This document shows positions 16,349 to 23,745 of a DNA stretch of 64,000 nucleotides, piece by piece. The stretch is taken from the NCBI RefSeq assembly GCF_004375085.3, contig NZ_SNAQ03000002.1, positions 372,001 to 436,000 on the forward strand, read 5' to 3'. Made by a program: the position numbers and the translations under genes. The notes under the pieces were generated by a model. That model did no database searches, was not told where the DNA came from, and was given only the letters and a program-made list of their open reading frames with translations. The DNA is from Lewinella sp. W8 (GTDB lineage Bacteria; Bacteroidota; Bacteroidia; Chitinophagales; Saprospiraceae). The stretch's first letter is position 1. Every line of letters starts with the position of its first letter.

Positions 16349-17554
16349 ATGACCTACTACAGCGCTGATTACCTCTACCCCATTACGGCTGCCCCCATCG
16401 CCAACGGCATTGTTGGCCTTGATGATGAGGGTACCATTCGGGAGATTATTGACCCGGCCCTACCCGGAAGCACGGCACCTGCATCCGTGCAAAAAATTGA
16501 GGGCATCCTCGTGCCGGGTTTCGTCAACGCCCACTGCCATTTGGAGCTCAGTCACCTCGTGGGTAAAAGCCAGACGGGCAAGACTTTGCTGCCCTTTCTC
16601 GTGGACGTGGTCACGCTCCGGGAAATGCCCCAGGAAGCCATCGATGCGGCCATTGAGGAGCAAGACAAGCTGATGTGGGCGGGAGGCATCCAGGCCGTGG
16701 GAGACATCTGCAACAAGCTGGATACCGCCCCGACGAAGCGGAAAAGCCCCATTCGCTACTACAGCTTCGTGGAGATGTTTGACTTCCTGCAACCCGAGCG
16801 CGCCGAGGGCGCCTTCGAGATGTATCTCCCCGTATTTGAGGGCCAGGCCGGCGAGGAAAGTGGCAACCGAAAGAGTGCCGTCCCCCACGCTCCCTACACC
16901 GTCAGTACGCCCCTCTACGAAAAAATCAATGCGCTCAACGAGCGTCCGGGCACCGTATCCATCCACAACCAGGAGACGCCGGCCGAAGAAGAGTTGTTCC
17001 GGCACGGCACCGGACCCTTTCACGCCTTCTTCCAGGGTTTTGGCGCCAGCCTGAGCCACTTCTCCCCCACCGGAAAGGGATCGATCTTTCACGCCATGGA
17101 ACACATGGATCCCCGGCATCGCACCCTCTTTGTGCACAATACCCTCACCGATGAGGAGGCCATCAGGGGCGCCATGGAATGGGGACGGAACGGCGTTTAC
17201 TGGGTGACCTGCCCGAACGCCAACCTATACATCGAAAACCGACTACCGCGCTACGATACCTTCCTCAAAATGGAAGCCAAAGTGGCCGTGGGAACGGACA
17301 GCCTTACCTCGAACTGGCAACTCAGCATTCTGGAGGAACTGCGGACCATCAGTAAATACCAGAGCTACGTCCCCTTCGCCACCCTGCTGCGGTGGGCGAC
17401 GATCAACGGAGCCGAGGCCCTGCAATTTGACGATAGCCTGGGAAGCCTTGAAGTCGGGAAACAGCCCGGTCTGCTGCAGCTCCACGGATTGGAGGGCAAT
17501 TCTCCGGAGACCTTCCACATTGGGGCGCGGACGCAGGTGCAAAGAATTGTGTGA
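16349..17554 (+). CDS. Amidohydrolase superfamily deaminase/hydrolase
   Basis: The 401-residue protein is a metal-dependent amidohydrolase of the SAH/aminofutalosine/guanine deaminase-like branch. The first metal motif is AHCHLELSHL (His62, His64), followed by SIHNQETPAEEELF near residue 218 (third His and the catalytic Glu region), VHNTLTDEE near 270 and GTDSLTSNW near 315 (the metal-binding Asp). The N-terminal strands YLYPITAAPIANGIVGLDDEGTI and C-terminal GKQPGLLQL make up the composite beta-sandwich. I start it at ATG 16349, which opens with YYSADYLYP, rather than an in-frame start 90 bp upstream that would lie inside the preceding terminator. A role in the futalosine menaquinone pathway is possible but unproven. 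It is cytoplasmic. Confidence 0.82.
   Translation: MTYYSADYLYPITAAPIANGIVGLDDEGTIREIIDPALPGSTAPASVQKIEGILVPGFVNAHCHLELSHLVGKSQTGKTLLPFLVDVVTLREMPQEAIDAAIEEQDKLMWAGGIQAVGDICNKLDTAPTKRKSPIRYYSFVEMFDFLQPERAEGAFEMYLPVFEGQAGEESGNRKSAVPHAPYTVSTPLYEKINALNERPGTVSIHNQETPAEEELFRHGTGPFHAFFQGFGASLSHFSPTGKGSIFHAMEHMDPRHRTLFVHNTLTDEEAIRGAMEWGRNGVYWVTCPNANLYIENRLPRYDTFLKMEAKVAVGTDSLTSNWQLSILEELRTISKYQSYVPFATLLRWATINGAEALQFDDSLGSLEVGKQPGLLQLHGLEGNSPETFHIGARTQVQRIV
17522..17540 (+). repeat. Interspersed GGAGCGCAGGTGCC motif, copy 4 (end of amidohydrolase)
   Basis: The site is a GGACGCAGGTGC variant of the motif in the last codons of the amidohydrolase (read ARTQV). It is about 25-40 bp before an octanucleotide repeat array. 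Confidence 0.55.
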
Positions 17555-17560
17555 GGCGGG

Positions 17561-17631
17561 GTTGGTGCGTTGGTCTGTTAGTTCGTTAGTCTGTTAGTCT
17601 GTTAGTCTGTTGGTCTGTTAGTCTGATGGTG
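17561..17631. repeat. Octanucleotide TCTGTTAG/TCTGTTGG tandem array A
   Basis: About eight consecutive 8-bp units of the form GTTAGTCT, GTTGGTCT or GTTCGTTA fill the gap between the amidohydrolase and the GH3 gene. The same units recur at 48357-48462 and 63516-63638. Confidence 0.85.
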
Positions 17632-17659
17632 CCGTGGGGTGTTGGGGGGCAGCTAAGTT

Positions 17660-17688
17660 TTTGAGCCGGAACCAAACGTTTATCTTGC
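17660..17688 (+). promoter_or_regulatory. Candidate promoter of the GH3 gene
   Basis: TTTG at 17660-17663 and TATCTTGC at 17681-17688 are separated by 17 bp; the -7 element lies only 4 bp before ATG 17693, so either the leader is nearly absent or a downstream start is used. The match is partial. Confidence 0.3.
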
Positions 17689-17692
17689 CTTC

Positions 17693-19864
17693 ATGAGTGA
17701 GCGCGTAGAGGACCTGCTGTCCCGGATGACCGTGGCCGAGAAAGCCGGGCAGATGACCCAGGTGACGATTGACCTGGTGAGTGAGGGTAAAGCCTATAAA
17801 CTGCGGAAACCCCTGAAGCTATCTCCGGAAAAGCTGCGGGAAATTATTGTCACCCGGGGAGTGGGTTCCATCCTGAACGTAGGTACTTCCGCCCATACGC
17901 CCACCCGCTGGCGCGAGATCCTGCAGGACATTCAGGCGGCAGCGACCGATACCCGACTCGGGATTCCGGTCCTATACGGCATCGACAGTATCCACGGGGC
18001 CAATTACGTCATGGGAAGCACCCTGTTTCCGCAGCAACTGGGCCTGGCCGCTACCGGCAATCCGGAATTGGTGGAGGAACTCTTCGCCCTTTCCGCCCGG
18101 GATACGGTGACGGCGGGTATCCCGTGGCTGTTCAGTCCATCGGCCGACTTTTGTCGCGACCCTCGCTGGCCCCGGCTGTGGGAAACCTTCGGCGAAGACG
18201 TACGTACCGGGGAGGTACTGACCGCGGCGGCGGTACGGGGCATCGAGCGGGTCCGGCCGGCGGCCTCCTGCCTGAAGCATTACCTGGGGTACGGCGCTCC
18301 GGTGAGTGGTAAAGACCGTACGCCGGCCTGGGTTCCGGAACGGCAACTGCGGGAATACTTTGTCCCCGCCTTCCGGGCCGGCATCCGGGCCGGGGCGCCC
18401 TCCATCATGGTCAACAGCGCCGAAATCAACGGCATTCCGGTGCACGCCAACCCGAAGCTACTCCGGGAATTGCTCCGGGACGAACTGGGGTTTACGGGAG
18501 TGCTGGTGACGGACTGGGAAGACATCGTCTTCCTCTACGATCGCCACCGGATTGCGGATTCTTACCGGAGTGCCGTCCGGATCGCCATTGAGGCGGGCAT
18601 CGACCTGAGCATGACCCCGCTGGAAACCGAGTTTACCGACCACCTGATCGACCTGGTGGCCACCGGAGAAATTCCGGAATCCCGGCTGGACGAGTCCGTC
18701 CGGCGAATCCTCACGCTGAAGGAGCATTGTGGTTTGTTTGATGCCCCAATTCCTCCTGCTTTCCCGCAATCCCCCGAGCGGGATCGGGCGCTGGCCCGGC
18801 AGGCGGCGGAAGAATCCGTGGTTCTGTGCAGAAATGAGGCTGCGGCACTCCCCCTCCGATCCGACGAAAAAATCCTGGTGGTTGGCCCAACGGCCAACAG
18901 CAAGCGCAGCCTGCACGGGGGATGGACGTACACCTGGCAGGGGGAGCAAACGGATGAGCTTGACCCCGAGGAGCACCCAAGCGTACTGTCGGCCATTGAG
19001 GAGGAATTTGGCGCCGCCCAGGTAAATTTCTTCCCGGGCTGCACCCACGAAGCCGGGTCACTGAACCTGGAAGGATTTGCCGAAGCTGCCGCAAAGGTGG
19101 ATACCATCGTGCTGTGTCTGGGAGAGTCAAGCTATACCGAGTTCTTCGGCAGCCTGAACGATTTGTACCTCCCCGATGATCAGGCGGACCTGGCTCGGGC
19201 GGCCGTCCGGTCAGGAAAGAAAATCGTGCTGTTGTTGCTCGAAGGGCGGCCGCGGGTGATTTCTCACTTCGCGGACGACATTCCGGCGGTTCTGGTGGCC
19301 TTCCTCCCCGGGCACGGCGGCCCCGCCGCGATTGCGGGGATCTTATCCGGACGCGTCAATCCTTCCGGTCGGCTTCCCGTCACCTATCCCCGCTACCCCA
19401 ACAGCCTGACGCCCTACGACCATAAGTCGTCCGAAAACCGGGAAATTCAGGGGGCGCCCATTGCCTACCAACCGGAATTCGAATTCGGCACCGGACTGAG
19501 TTACACCGACTGGCAATATCAAGACCTGAAGGTGAGTAAAACACGGTTTTCTCCCGAAGACCCCCTGGAGGTTTCCGTTACCCTCATCAATGCGGGTGAT
19601 CGCGACGGCGAGCATATTGTGCAGCTCTTCAGCACCGATCATTATGCGAGCGTAGCCCCTAGTGTCCGTAGGCTGCGGAAATTTAAAAGAATTCGGCTGG
19701 AGGCCGGGCAGCGCACCAAAGTTTCCTTCTCGCTCACCGCAAGAGACTTGGCCTTCGTAGGTCTCCACCACCAATGGATCGCCGAAGCGGGCGACTTCAG
19801 CTTGCAGGTAGGAGCGCTTACCCGGAGGGTTTTCCTTACTGAGACGCAGGTATCTTCCTCCTAA
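17693..19864 (+). CDS. Glycoside hydrolase family 3 (beta-glucosidase-like)
   Basis: The 723-residue enzyme has the GH3 three-domain plan: an N-terminal TIM-barrel (about 1-330), an alpha/beta sandwich (about 375-590) and a C-terminal fibronectin-III-like domain (about 620-715). The nucleophile is Asp274 in GVLVTDWED; Lys195-His196 in CLKHYLGYG and IDSIHGAN (99-103 region) are the usual substrate-binding residues. FGTGLSYTDWQY and LEAGQRTKVSFSLTARDLAFV mark the FnIII part. The family releases glucose or xylose from beta-linked oligosaccharides. Unlike many Bacteroidota GH3 enzymes it lacks a recognisable signal peptide, so it may act in the cytoplasm on imported disaccharides. It is a single gene following an octanucleotide array. 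Confidence 0.92.
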   Translation: MSERVEDLLSRMTVAEKAGQMTQVTIDLVSEGKAYKLRKPLKLSPEKLREIIVTRGVGSILNVGTSAHTPTRWREILQDIQAAATDTRLGIPVLYGIDSIHGANYVMGSTLFPQQLGLAATGNPELVEELFALSARDTVTAGIPWLFSPSADFCRDPRWPRLWETFGEDVRTGEVLTAAAVRGIERVRPAASCLKHYLGYGAPVSGKDRTPAWVPERQLREYFVPAFRAGIRAGAPSIMVNSAEINGIPVHANPKLLRELLRDELGFTGVLVTDWEDIVFLYDRHRIADSYRSAVRIAIEAGIDLSMTPLETEFTDHLIDLVATGEIPESRLDESVRRILTLKEHCGLFDAPIPPAFPQSPERDRALARQAAEESVVLCRNEAAALPLRSDEKILVVGPTANSKRSLHGGWTYTWQGEQTDELDPEEHPSVLSAIEEEFGAAQVNFFPGCTHEAGSLNLEGFAEAAAKVDTIVLCLGESSYTEFFGSLNDLYLPDDQADLARAAVRSGKKIVLLLLEGRPRVISHFADDIPAVLVAFLPGHGGPAAIAGILSGRVNPSGRLPVTYPRYPNSLTPYDHKSSENREIQGAPIAYQPEFEFGTGLSYTDWQYQDLKVSKTRFSPEDPLEVSVTLINAGDRDGEHIVQLFSTDHYASVAPSVRRLRKFKRIRLEAGQRTKVSFSLTARDLAFVGLHHQWIAEAGDFSLQVGALTRRVFLTETQVSSS

Positions 19865-19921
19865 GTTCGGCATGTTTCGAGGTCCGGTGAAAGTTCTTTT
19901 CGGGATGTAGGTTTAAGGCCT

Positions 19922-20032
19922 TAGTGCTCATTGGATGCGTTCGAGCGTAGCGGCGCTCGTCCAGTTAATGATTTAGTTTGGAAGTCTTCAGTGCTCCTCG
20001 GATGCGTCGCAGCGTAGCGGCGCTCATCCGAG
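19922..20032. repeat. Duplicated GC-rich hairpin element
   Basis: Two related copies of about 40 bp (19922-19962 and 19989-20032) share GGATGCG, AGCGTAGCGGCGCTC and a closing TCC. The second folds as a stem CTCGGATG/CATCCGAG with an inner AGCG/CGCT pairing. The 418-bp gap 19865-20282 holds these copies, a related hairpin-like stretch near 20070-20130 and the terminator below; I see no gene in it. Confidence 0.55.
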
Positions 20033-20231
20033 GTGTCACGCCGCCAATAATCGATCCCCTCTCCCGCTCGACGCATCGGATGGCCCCTCGCGGTGCTCGG
20101 GAGACAGCCGATGAGCGAGCAATAGGCATCCAGTATCCATGATGAATTTCAGCTCGACCGCCGAGGAGAGTCCCGGTCGGCGGATGAACCTGCTCGTGCC
20201 TCGCGTTTCGGCCGACGACCCCTAAAAAACA

Positions 20232-20272
20232 AAGCCCATCCCCCAGGACGGGAGATGGGACTTTGCAAGACT
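20232..20272 (-). terminator. Terminator of the flotillin gene
   Basis: AAAGCCCATC pairs with GATGGGACTTT (one bulge) around a C/G-rich inner stem just past the flotillin stop. On the minus strand the stem is followed by a T-rich tract (complement of CTAAAAAAC). Confidence 0.65.
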
Positions 20273-20282
20273 GCGAATCAAA

Positions 20283-21713
20283 CTACTCAATAGTCGTCTG
20301 CTCCGGCGCTTCCGGTTCCGGCGCGTGGCCGTTCTGGGAAGCAGCGGGCTTTTCGATTTTCTGCTGCACCAGGGCCTGCGGCAGGCTCATGCCGCTCTGG
20401 TTCAGGAAGTCGTTCAACTGGGGCACCATGCCGTAGAGGCCCTGGACGAAGTTGCCCACGCCCTGGCCGTTTCCGTTGTCGTACACGACCACCTTATCGA
20501 TTTCGACGTCCTTGATGGCGTCGGTCTGGATTTTAGCCAGCTCGGTAAGCTTCTCGATCATCAGGAAGCCGATGGCGCTCTGGGCGTCGCCGTTGGCGGC
20601 GCGCACCAGCTTATCGAATCCTTCGGCCTGTTTGTTGAGCAGTTCGGCCATACCGTCGGCTTCGGCGCGGTAGCGCGCCAGGACGGCGTCCGCCTCACCC
20701 CGGGCGATCTCCCGGCGCTTCTCGGCTTCGGCCTGGGCGGCAATGACGGCCTTCTGGCGGTCGATGTCCGCCGCCACCACTTCTTCGGCCTCCATACGGG
20801 CCTTCTCGGCCAGAGCACGGGCGACTTCGGCCGACTGCTCAGCCTTGTACGCCTCCTCCCGGGCCTGGGCGGCGGCTACCTTGCGGGCCGCTTCGGCCCG
20901 GCGATTGGCTTCGGCCAACTCGATGTCACGCGCGGCGTTAGAGTTGGCGATCTTGATGGCACTGGTGTTCTTACCCTCGGTGGCTTTGGCTTCGGCCACG
21001 GCCTCCCCGATGGACGCCCGGCTCTCGGCGTCGGCTACTTTCGTGCGCTGATCCTGGCGGGCCTCCGCCTCACCGATACTACCGGTCCGGACCTCATTGG
21101 CCACCTTGATCTTGGCGTCGTTGATGGCCTTGGCGGCAGCTTCCTGACCGAGGGCCTTGATGTAGCCGCTTTCGTCCTGAATGTCGGTAACGTTCACGTT
21201 GATCAGCTCCAGACCGATCTTGTGCAGCTCGTCTCCCACGTTGCTGTACACGGAGTCCACGAACTTGTCGCGGTCGGTGTTCAGTTCCTCGATGTCCATG
21301 TTGGCGATCACGAGACGCATTTGTCCCATGATGATGTCATGGCTCAGGTTGGTGATGCTCTGGCGGTCCAGGGCCAGCAGACGCTCGGCAGCCGCCAGCA
21401 TCAGGTGGGGCTTGTTGCTGATACCGACCGTGAACTGAGCGGGTACGCTCACGCGGATGTTTTGCTTGGAAAGCGCATCCTGTAGGTTAACGTCAATGGA
21501 CAGCGGCGTTAAATCCAGGTACTTGTAATCCTGGATGACGGGCCAGACGAAGGCCGCACCCCCGGCGTAGCATTTCGCCGAAGCCTCTCCTCCCGTTTTA
21601 CCGTACACGACCAGGATTTTATCCGACGGACAACGTTTGTAGCGGCTGACGAAGAAGAGAAAGACCAGGAAGAAGACAAATACTACCAGTCCAATTGGCA
21701 AGAGAAGTTCCAT
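20283..21713 (-). CDS. floT: Flotillin-like SPFH-domain protein
   Basis: The 476-residue protein begins with a membrane helix (residues 1-22, MELLLPIGLVVFVFFLVFLFFV), then an SPFH/band-7 domain (about 30-200, YLDLTPLSIDVNLQDALSKQNIRVSVPAQFTVGI and GLELINVNVTDIQDESGYI). A long Ala/Glu-rich coiled coil follows (about 205-380, with repeated EAxARQDQR and AEKARMEAEEV segments), then a C-terminal oligomerisation part ending EKPAASQNG. Flotillins scaffold ordered membrane microdomains. The start ATG 21713 places the membrane helix at the N terminus; an upstream in-frame extension lacks family similarity. The partner NfeD-like gene lies upstream, separated by a 249-bp gap that contains an inverted repeat. 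Confidence 0.92.
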   Translation of the reverse strand: MELLLPIGLVVFVFFLVFLFFVSRYKRCPSDKILVVYGKTGGEASAKCYAGGAAFVWPVIQDYKYLDLTPLSIDVNLQDALSKQNIRVSVPAQFTVGISNKPHLMLAAAERLLALDRQSITNLSHDIIMGQMRLVIANMDIEELNTDRDKFVDSVYSNVGDELHKIGLELINVNVTDIQDESGYIKALGQEAAAKAINDAKIKVANEVRTGSIGEAEARQDQRTKVADAESRASIGEAVAEAKATEGKNTSAIKIANSNAARDIELAEANRRAEAARKVAAAQAREEAYKAEQSAEVARALAEKARMEAEEVVAADIDRQKAVIAAQAEAEKRREIARGEADAVLARYRAEADGMAELLNKQAEGFDKLVRAANGDAQSAIGFLMIEKLTELAKIQTDAIKDVEIDKVVVYDNGNGQGVGNFVQGLYGMVPQLNDFLNQSGMSLPQALVQQKIEKPAASQNGHAPEPEAPEQTTIE

Positions 21714-21839
21714 AGGTGTAAAATTTTGTGTGAAGAATAGGGTGTGTTTATTTCCAGACCGGGATGGGAGGGAATCCCGGGTCATTGCTTATTTGGTTAA
21801 GGCTCGGCATTCCGGCTGAGCACGAGGATTCCATTTCAT

Positions 21840-21859
21840 GGCACCTGCGTCCTCGCCCC
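21840..21859 (-). repeat. Interspersed GGAGCGCAGGTGCC motif, copy 5
   Basis: On the minus strand the site reads GGGGCGAGGACGCAGGTGCC. Its 19 bp GGGCGAGGACGCAGGTGCC are identical to the copy inside the CHAT gene at 57007-57025. An ATTGA-type repeat begins 2 bp away. Confidence 0.65.
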
Positions 21860-21860
21860 A

Positions 21861-21973
21861 ATTGACGGATTGATGGACAAATTGATTGAAGGAGTGAATG
21901 ATTGAATGATGGAAGGAGTCAATTTTTATATCATTCAATCCATCAATCCTTCAATCCTTCCTTCATTCATCAT
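21861..21973. repeat. ATTGA-rich imperfect inverted repeat between nfeD and flotillin
   Basis: Repeats of ATTGAxxG type on the left arm (about 21881-21911) face their complement TCATTCAATCCATCAATCCTTC on the right (about 21930-21960), giving a long imperfect hairpin. The right end runs into the stop codon of the NfeD-like gene. In the nfeD-flotillin transcript it could act as a processing or attenuation element. Confidence 0.6.
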
Positions 21974-22496
21974 GGGGGCTCACCACGACGATGCCGTCGG
22001 ACTGGACGTCTTCCACCAGCACCGGAGTACCCGTGGGGATTTCCTGTCCTTCGGTCGCCCGGGCCCGCAGTTCACGGTAGGTGCCCTTCAGGTCTACCTT
22101 GACGATGCCCTCCCCGTCGGGAGGAATTTTCAGGTACACCTTACCCGGCCGCAGCAGGGCGTCCTGCGCGGACCAGTTCACGTTTTCCTGCTGGGAGAGC
22201 AAAAATTTGAGAAACAGGCTGAGCAGATAAACCGCTACTCCACCGGCGGCAATACCTACGGTGAAGGCGATTACGGGATCCAATTGCGAAAGAAGAAAAA
22301 TTCTTACCGTCCAGGAGCCGATGGAGAAAAAAGTCAGGAATCCTTTGAGGATGCCTAAACCTCCTCCTCCGTCGACTTCCACGTCGCCAAAGTCGAGATC
22401 CAGGTCGAGATCCAGGCCACTGAAAATGGAGAGGAGCAACATCAGGATGAGCAGTCCGCCGGTAATCAGGGCAACGTAGGTGAGTACGGTAATCAT
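21963..22496 (-). CDS. NfeD-like (YuaF-type) membrane protein
   Basis: The 177-residue protein has an N-terminal membrane helix (MITVLTYVALITGGLLILMLLLSIF), an Asp-rich stretch (GLDLDLDLDFGDVEVDGGGG), two further helices (about 50-105) and a C-terminal OB-fold-like domain (about 125-175, GKVYLKIPPDGEGIVKVDLKGTYRELRARA ... GTPVLVEDVQSDGIVVVSP). This is the short NfeD/YuaF form that is typically encoded next to flotillins and helps place them in membrane microdomains. It is the first gene of the pair with the flotillin downstream. The Asp/Leu alternation LDLDLDLD is unusual and may be a recent codon-level expansion (GATCTGGATCTC-like repeat). Confidence 0.82.
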   Translation of the reverse strand: MITVLTYVALITGGLLILMLLLSIFSGLDLDLDLDFGDVEVDGGGGLGILKGFLTFFSIGSWTVRIFLLSQLDPVIAFTVGIAAGGVAVYLLSLFLKFLLSQQENVNWSAQDALLRPGKVYLKIPPDGEGIVKVDLKGTYRELRARATEGQEIPTGTPVLVEDVQSDGIVVVSPHDE

Positions 22497-22599
22497 TTGG
22501 GTGTTTCGTTTTTACGCTTTATTAACGTTTGGCACCCGGGGTTTCGTTGTGCATAAAATTTGGCATTGGTCGAGTTCGGCGGGATGTTAGTCGAAGGGG

Positions 22600-23160
22600 A
22601 GCAGCAGCCGGAGGCTGCAGTAGGATGTAGGAGGAAGGCTTGAGGATTTAGGGCGGAGGCTAAGGCTGTGCGTTTGGAGTAGTCTTGCTCGGCAAGCCGG
22701 TCGTAAGGCGAAGGCTAAGGAGACAGTTTAGAGCGGGTAGCGGGCAGGAGAAGGAAGAAGGAAGACCGAAGAAGAAAGTCGGAGATTCTGGAAAAGGTCT
22801 GCTCCGCAGGCCGGTCGCTGGTTTAGGATCAAGGCTTGAGGATTTAGGACAAAGGCTAAGGCTGAAAAGACGGTTAAGAGCGGGTAGTAGGTAGGGTAAG
22901 GCTGAGGAAGAAGGAAGACCGAAGAAGGAAGTCGGAGATTTTGGAAAAGGCTTGCTCCGCAGGCCGGTCGTAAGGCGAAGACTAAGGATACCGTTAAGAG
23001 CAGGTAGCGGGTAGTAGGCAGGACAAGGATAAGAAGAAGGAAGTCGGAGATTCTGGAAAAGGTCTGCTCCGCAGGCCGGTCGTAAGGCGAAGGCTAAGGA
23101 TACCGTTAAGAGCAGGTAGCGGGTAGTAGGCAGGATAAGGATAAGAAGAAGGAAGACTGA
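22600..23160. repeat. Purine-rich tandem repeat block (unit about 112 bp)
   Basis: The marker TGCTCCGCAGGCCGGTCG or its variant recurs at 22687, 22801, 22953 and 23065, that is at about 112-bp steps, with one unit lengthened by a 40-bp GGCTTGAGGATTTAGG insert. Each unit continues AAGGCGAAGGCTAAGG, ACCGTTAAGAGC, GGTAGCGGGTAGTAGG and GAAGAAGGAAG. The two rightmost units are almost identical. The top strand is strongly purine-rich. No convincing reading frame crosses the block. It occupies most of the gap 22497-23295 upstream of the blaI-like gene; the flanks show nothing else. Confidence 0.8.
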
Positions 23161-23295
23161 AGAAATCTTGGGGAAGGCTTATTTCCCAGTCCCATTACGT
23201 TAGGCCGGACAAGCGCAAGCCGGTGGTAAGAAGAGGAAGGAAAGTTTCTTTTTGGGAGACGAGGGAAAGAAATTTCCTTAAAAGCACAATTAAAT

Positions 23296-23340
23296 ACGAC
23301 AATTGTAGTTAAACTACTTGTGTAGTACTACGGTTGTAGT
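23296..23340. promoter_or_regulatory. Three contiguous BlaI-type operators
   Basis: Three 14-bp dyads of the form ACTAC-N4-GTAGT lie at 23296-23309 (ACGAC-AATT-GTAGT, one mismatch), 23313-23326 (perfect) and 23327-23340 (perfect). The last two abut. They match the TAC/GTA half-sites bound by BlaI/MecI winged-helix dimers and overlap the promoter of the blaI-like gene, which implies autoregulation. Confidence 0.8.
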
Positions 23341-23349
23341 ATATATTTG
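23318..23349 (+). promoter_or_regulatory. Promoter of the blaI-M56 operon
   Basis: A -33 TTG (23318-23320) and a perfect Bacteroidota -7 element TATATTTG (23342-23349) are separated by 21 bp. Two of the three operator dyads cover the spacer. Transcription should start about 10 bp before ATG 23368. Confidence 0.7.
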
Positions 23350-23367
23350 CCGCATAACCCATCAATC

Positions 23368-23742
23368 ATGTCAAAAATCCCCCTGCCTTCGGAGGCACAA
23401 CTCGAGATACTGGATTTGCTGTGGCAGCAGCAGCCGGCCACGGTGCAGGACTTGCACGAGCGGCTGACCGCCCGCCGTCAGGTCAGCTACAACACAGTAT
23501 TGACCCAACTGCAGCGGATGACCAAGGCGGGTTTGGTGAAGCGGGACACGAGTCAGCGCACCCACGCCTACCGCGCCGCCGTGAAGCGCGAGCAGGTGGA
23601 GCGCCGGCTTTTTCACCGTCTGGCCGATACGGCCTTCGGGGGCTCCACGGTAAACCTTGCCCTGCGTGCCCTGGGTAGTGAAAAACCTACGCCCGAAGAG
23701 CTGGACGAACTCCAGCAGTGGATCAACGAGCAAAAGCAATAA
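23368..23742 (+). CDS. BlaI/MecI/CopY family transcriptional repressor
   Basis: The 124-residue winged-helix protein (PLPSEAQLEILDLLWQQQPATVQDLHERLTARRQVSYNTVLTQLQRMTKAGLVKRD) is a Penicillinase_R family repressor. The recognition helix lies in VSYNTVLTQLQRM, and the C-terminal helices (GGSTVNLALRALGSEKPTPEELDELQQWINE) form the dimer. In BlaI the Asn-Phe cleavage site is in this C-terminal region; here the corresponding bond is not obvious. I use ATG 23368, because the upstream in-frame TTG lies within the -7 element. The next gene, a membrane M56 peptidase, begins 3 bp after the stop, the standard sensor-protease and repressor pairing. It probably represses its own operon through the three upstream dyads. 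Confidence 0.92.
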   Translation: MSKIPLPSEAQLEILDLLWQQQPATVQDLHERLTARRQVSYNTVLTQLQRMTKAGLVKRDTSQRTHAYRAAVKREQVERRLFHRLADTAFGGSTVNLALRALGSEKPTPEELDELQQWINEQKQ

Positions 23743-23745
23743 GTC

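Noticed and set aside
20325..21485. Plus-strand open frame opposite the flotillin gene
   Set aside because: It is the complement of the Ala/Glu-rich coiled coil; the frame is open only because of biased codons.
22600..23160. CRISPR-like array
   Set aside because: The repeats are about 112 bp long without short unique spacers, they vary by insertion, and no cas genes are present.
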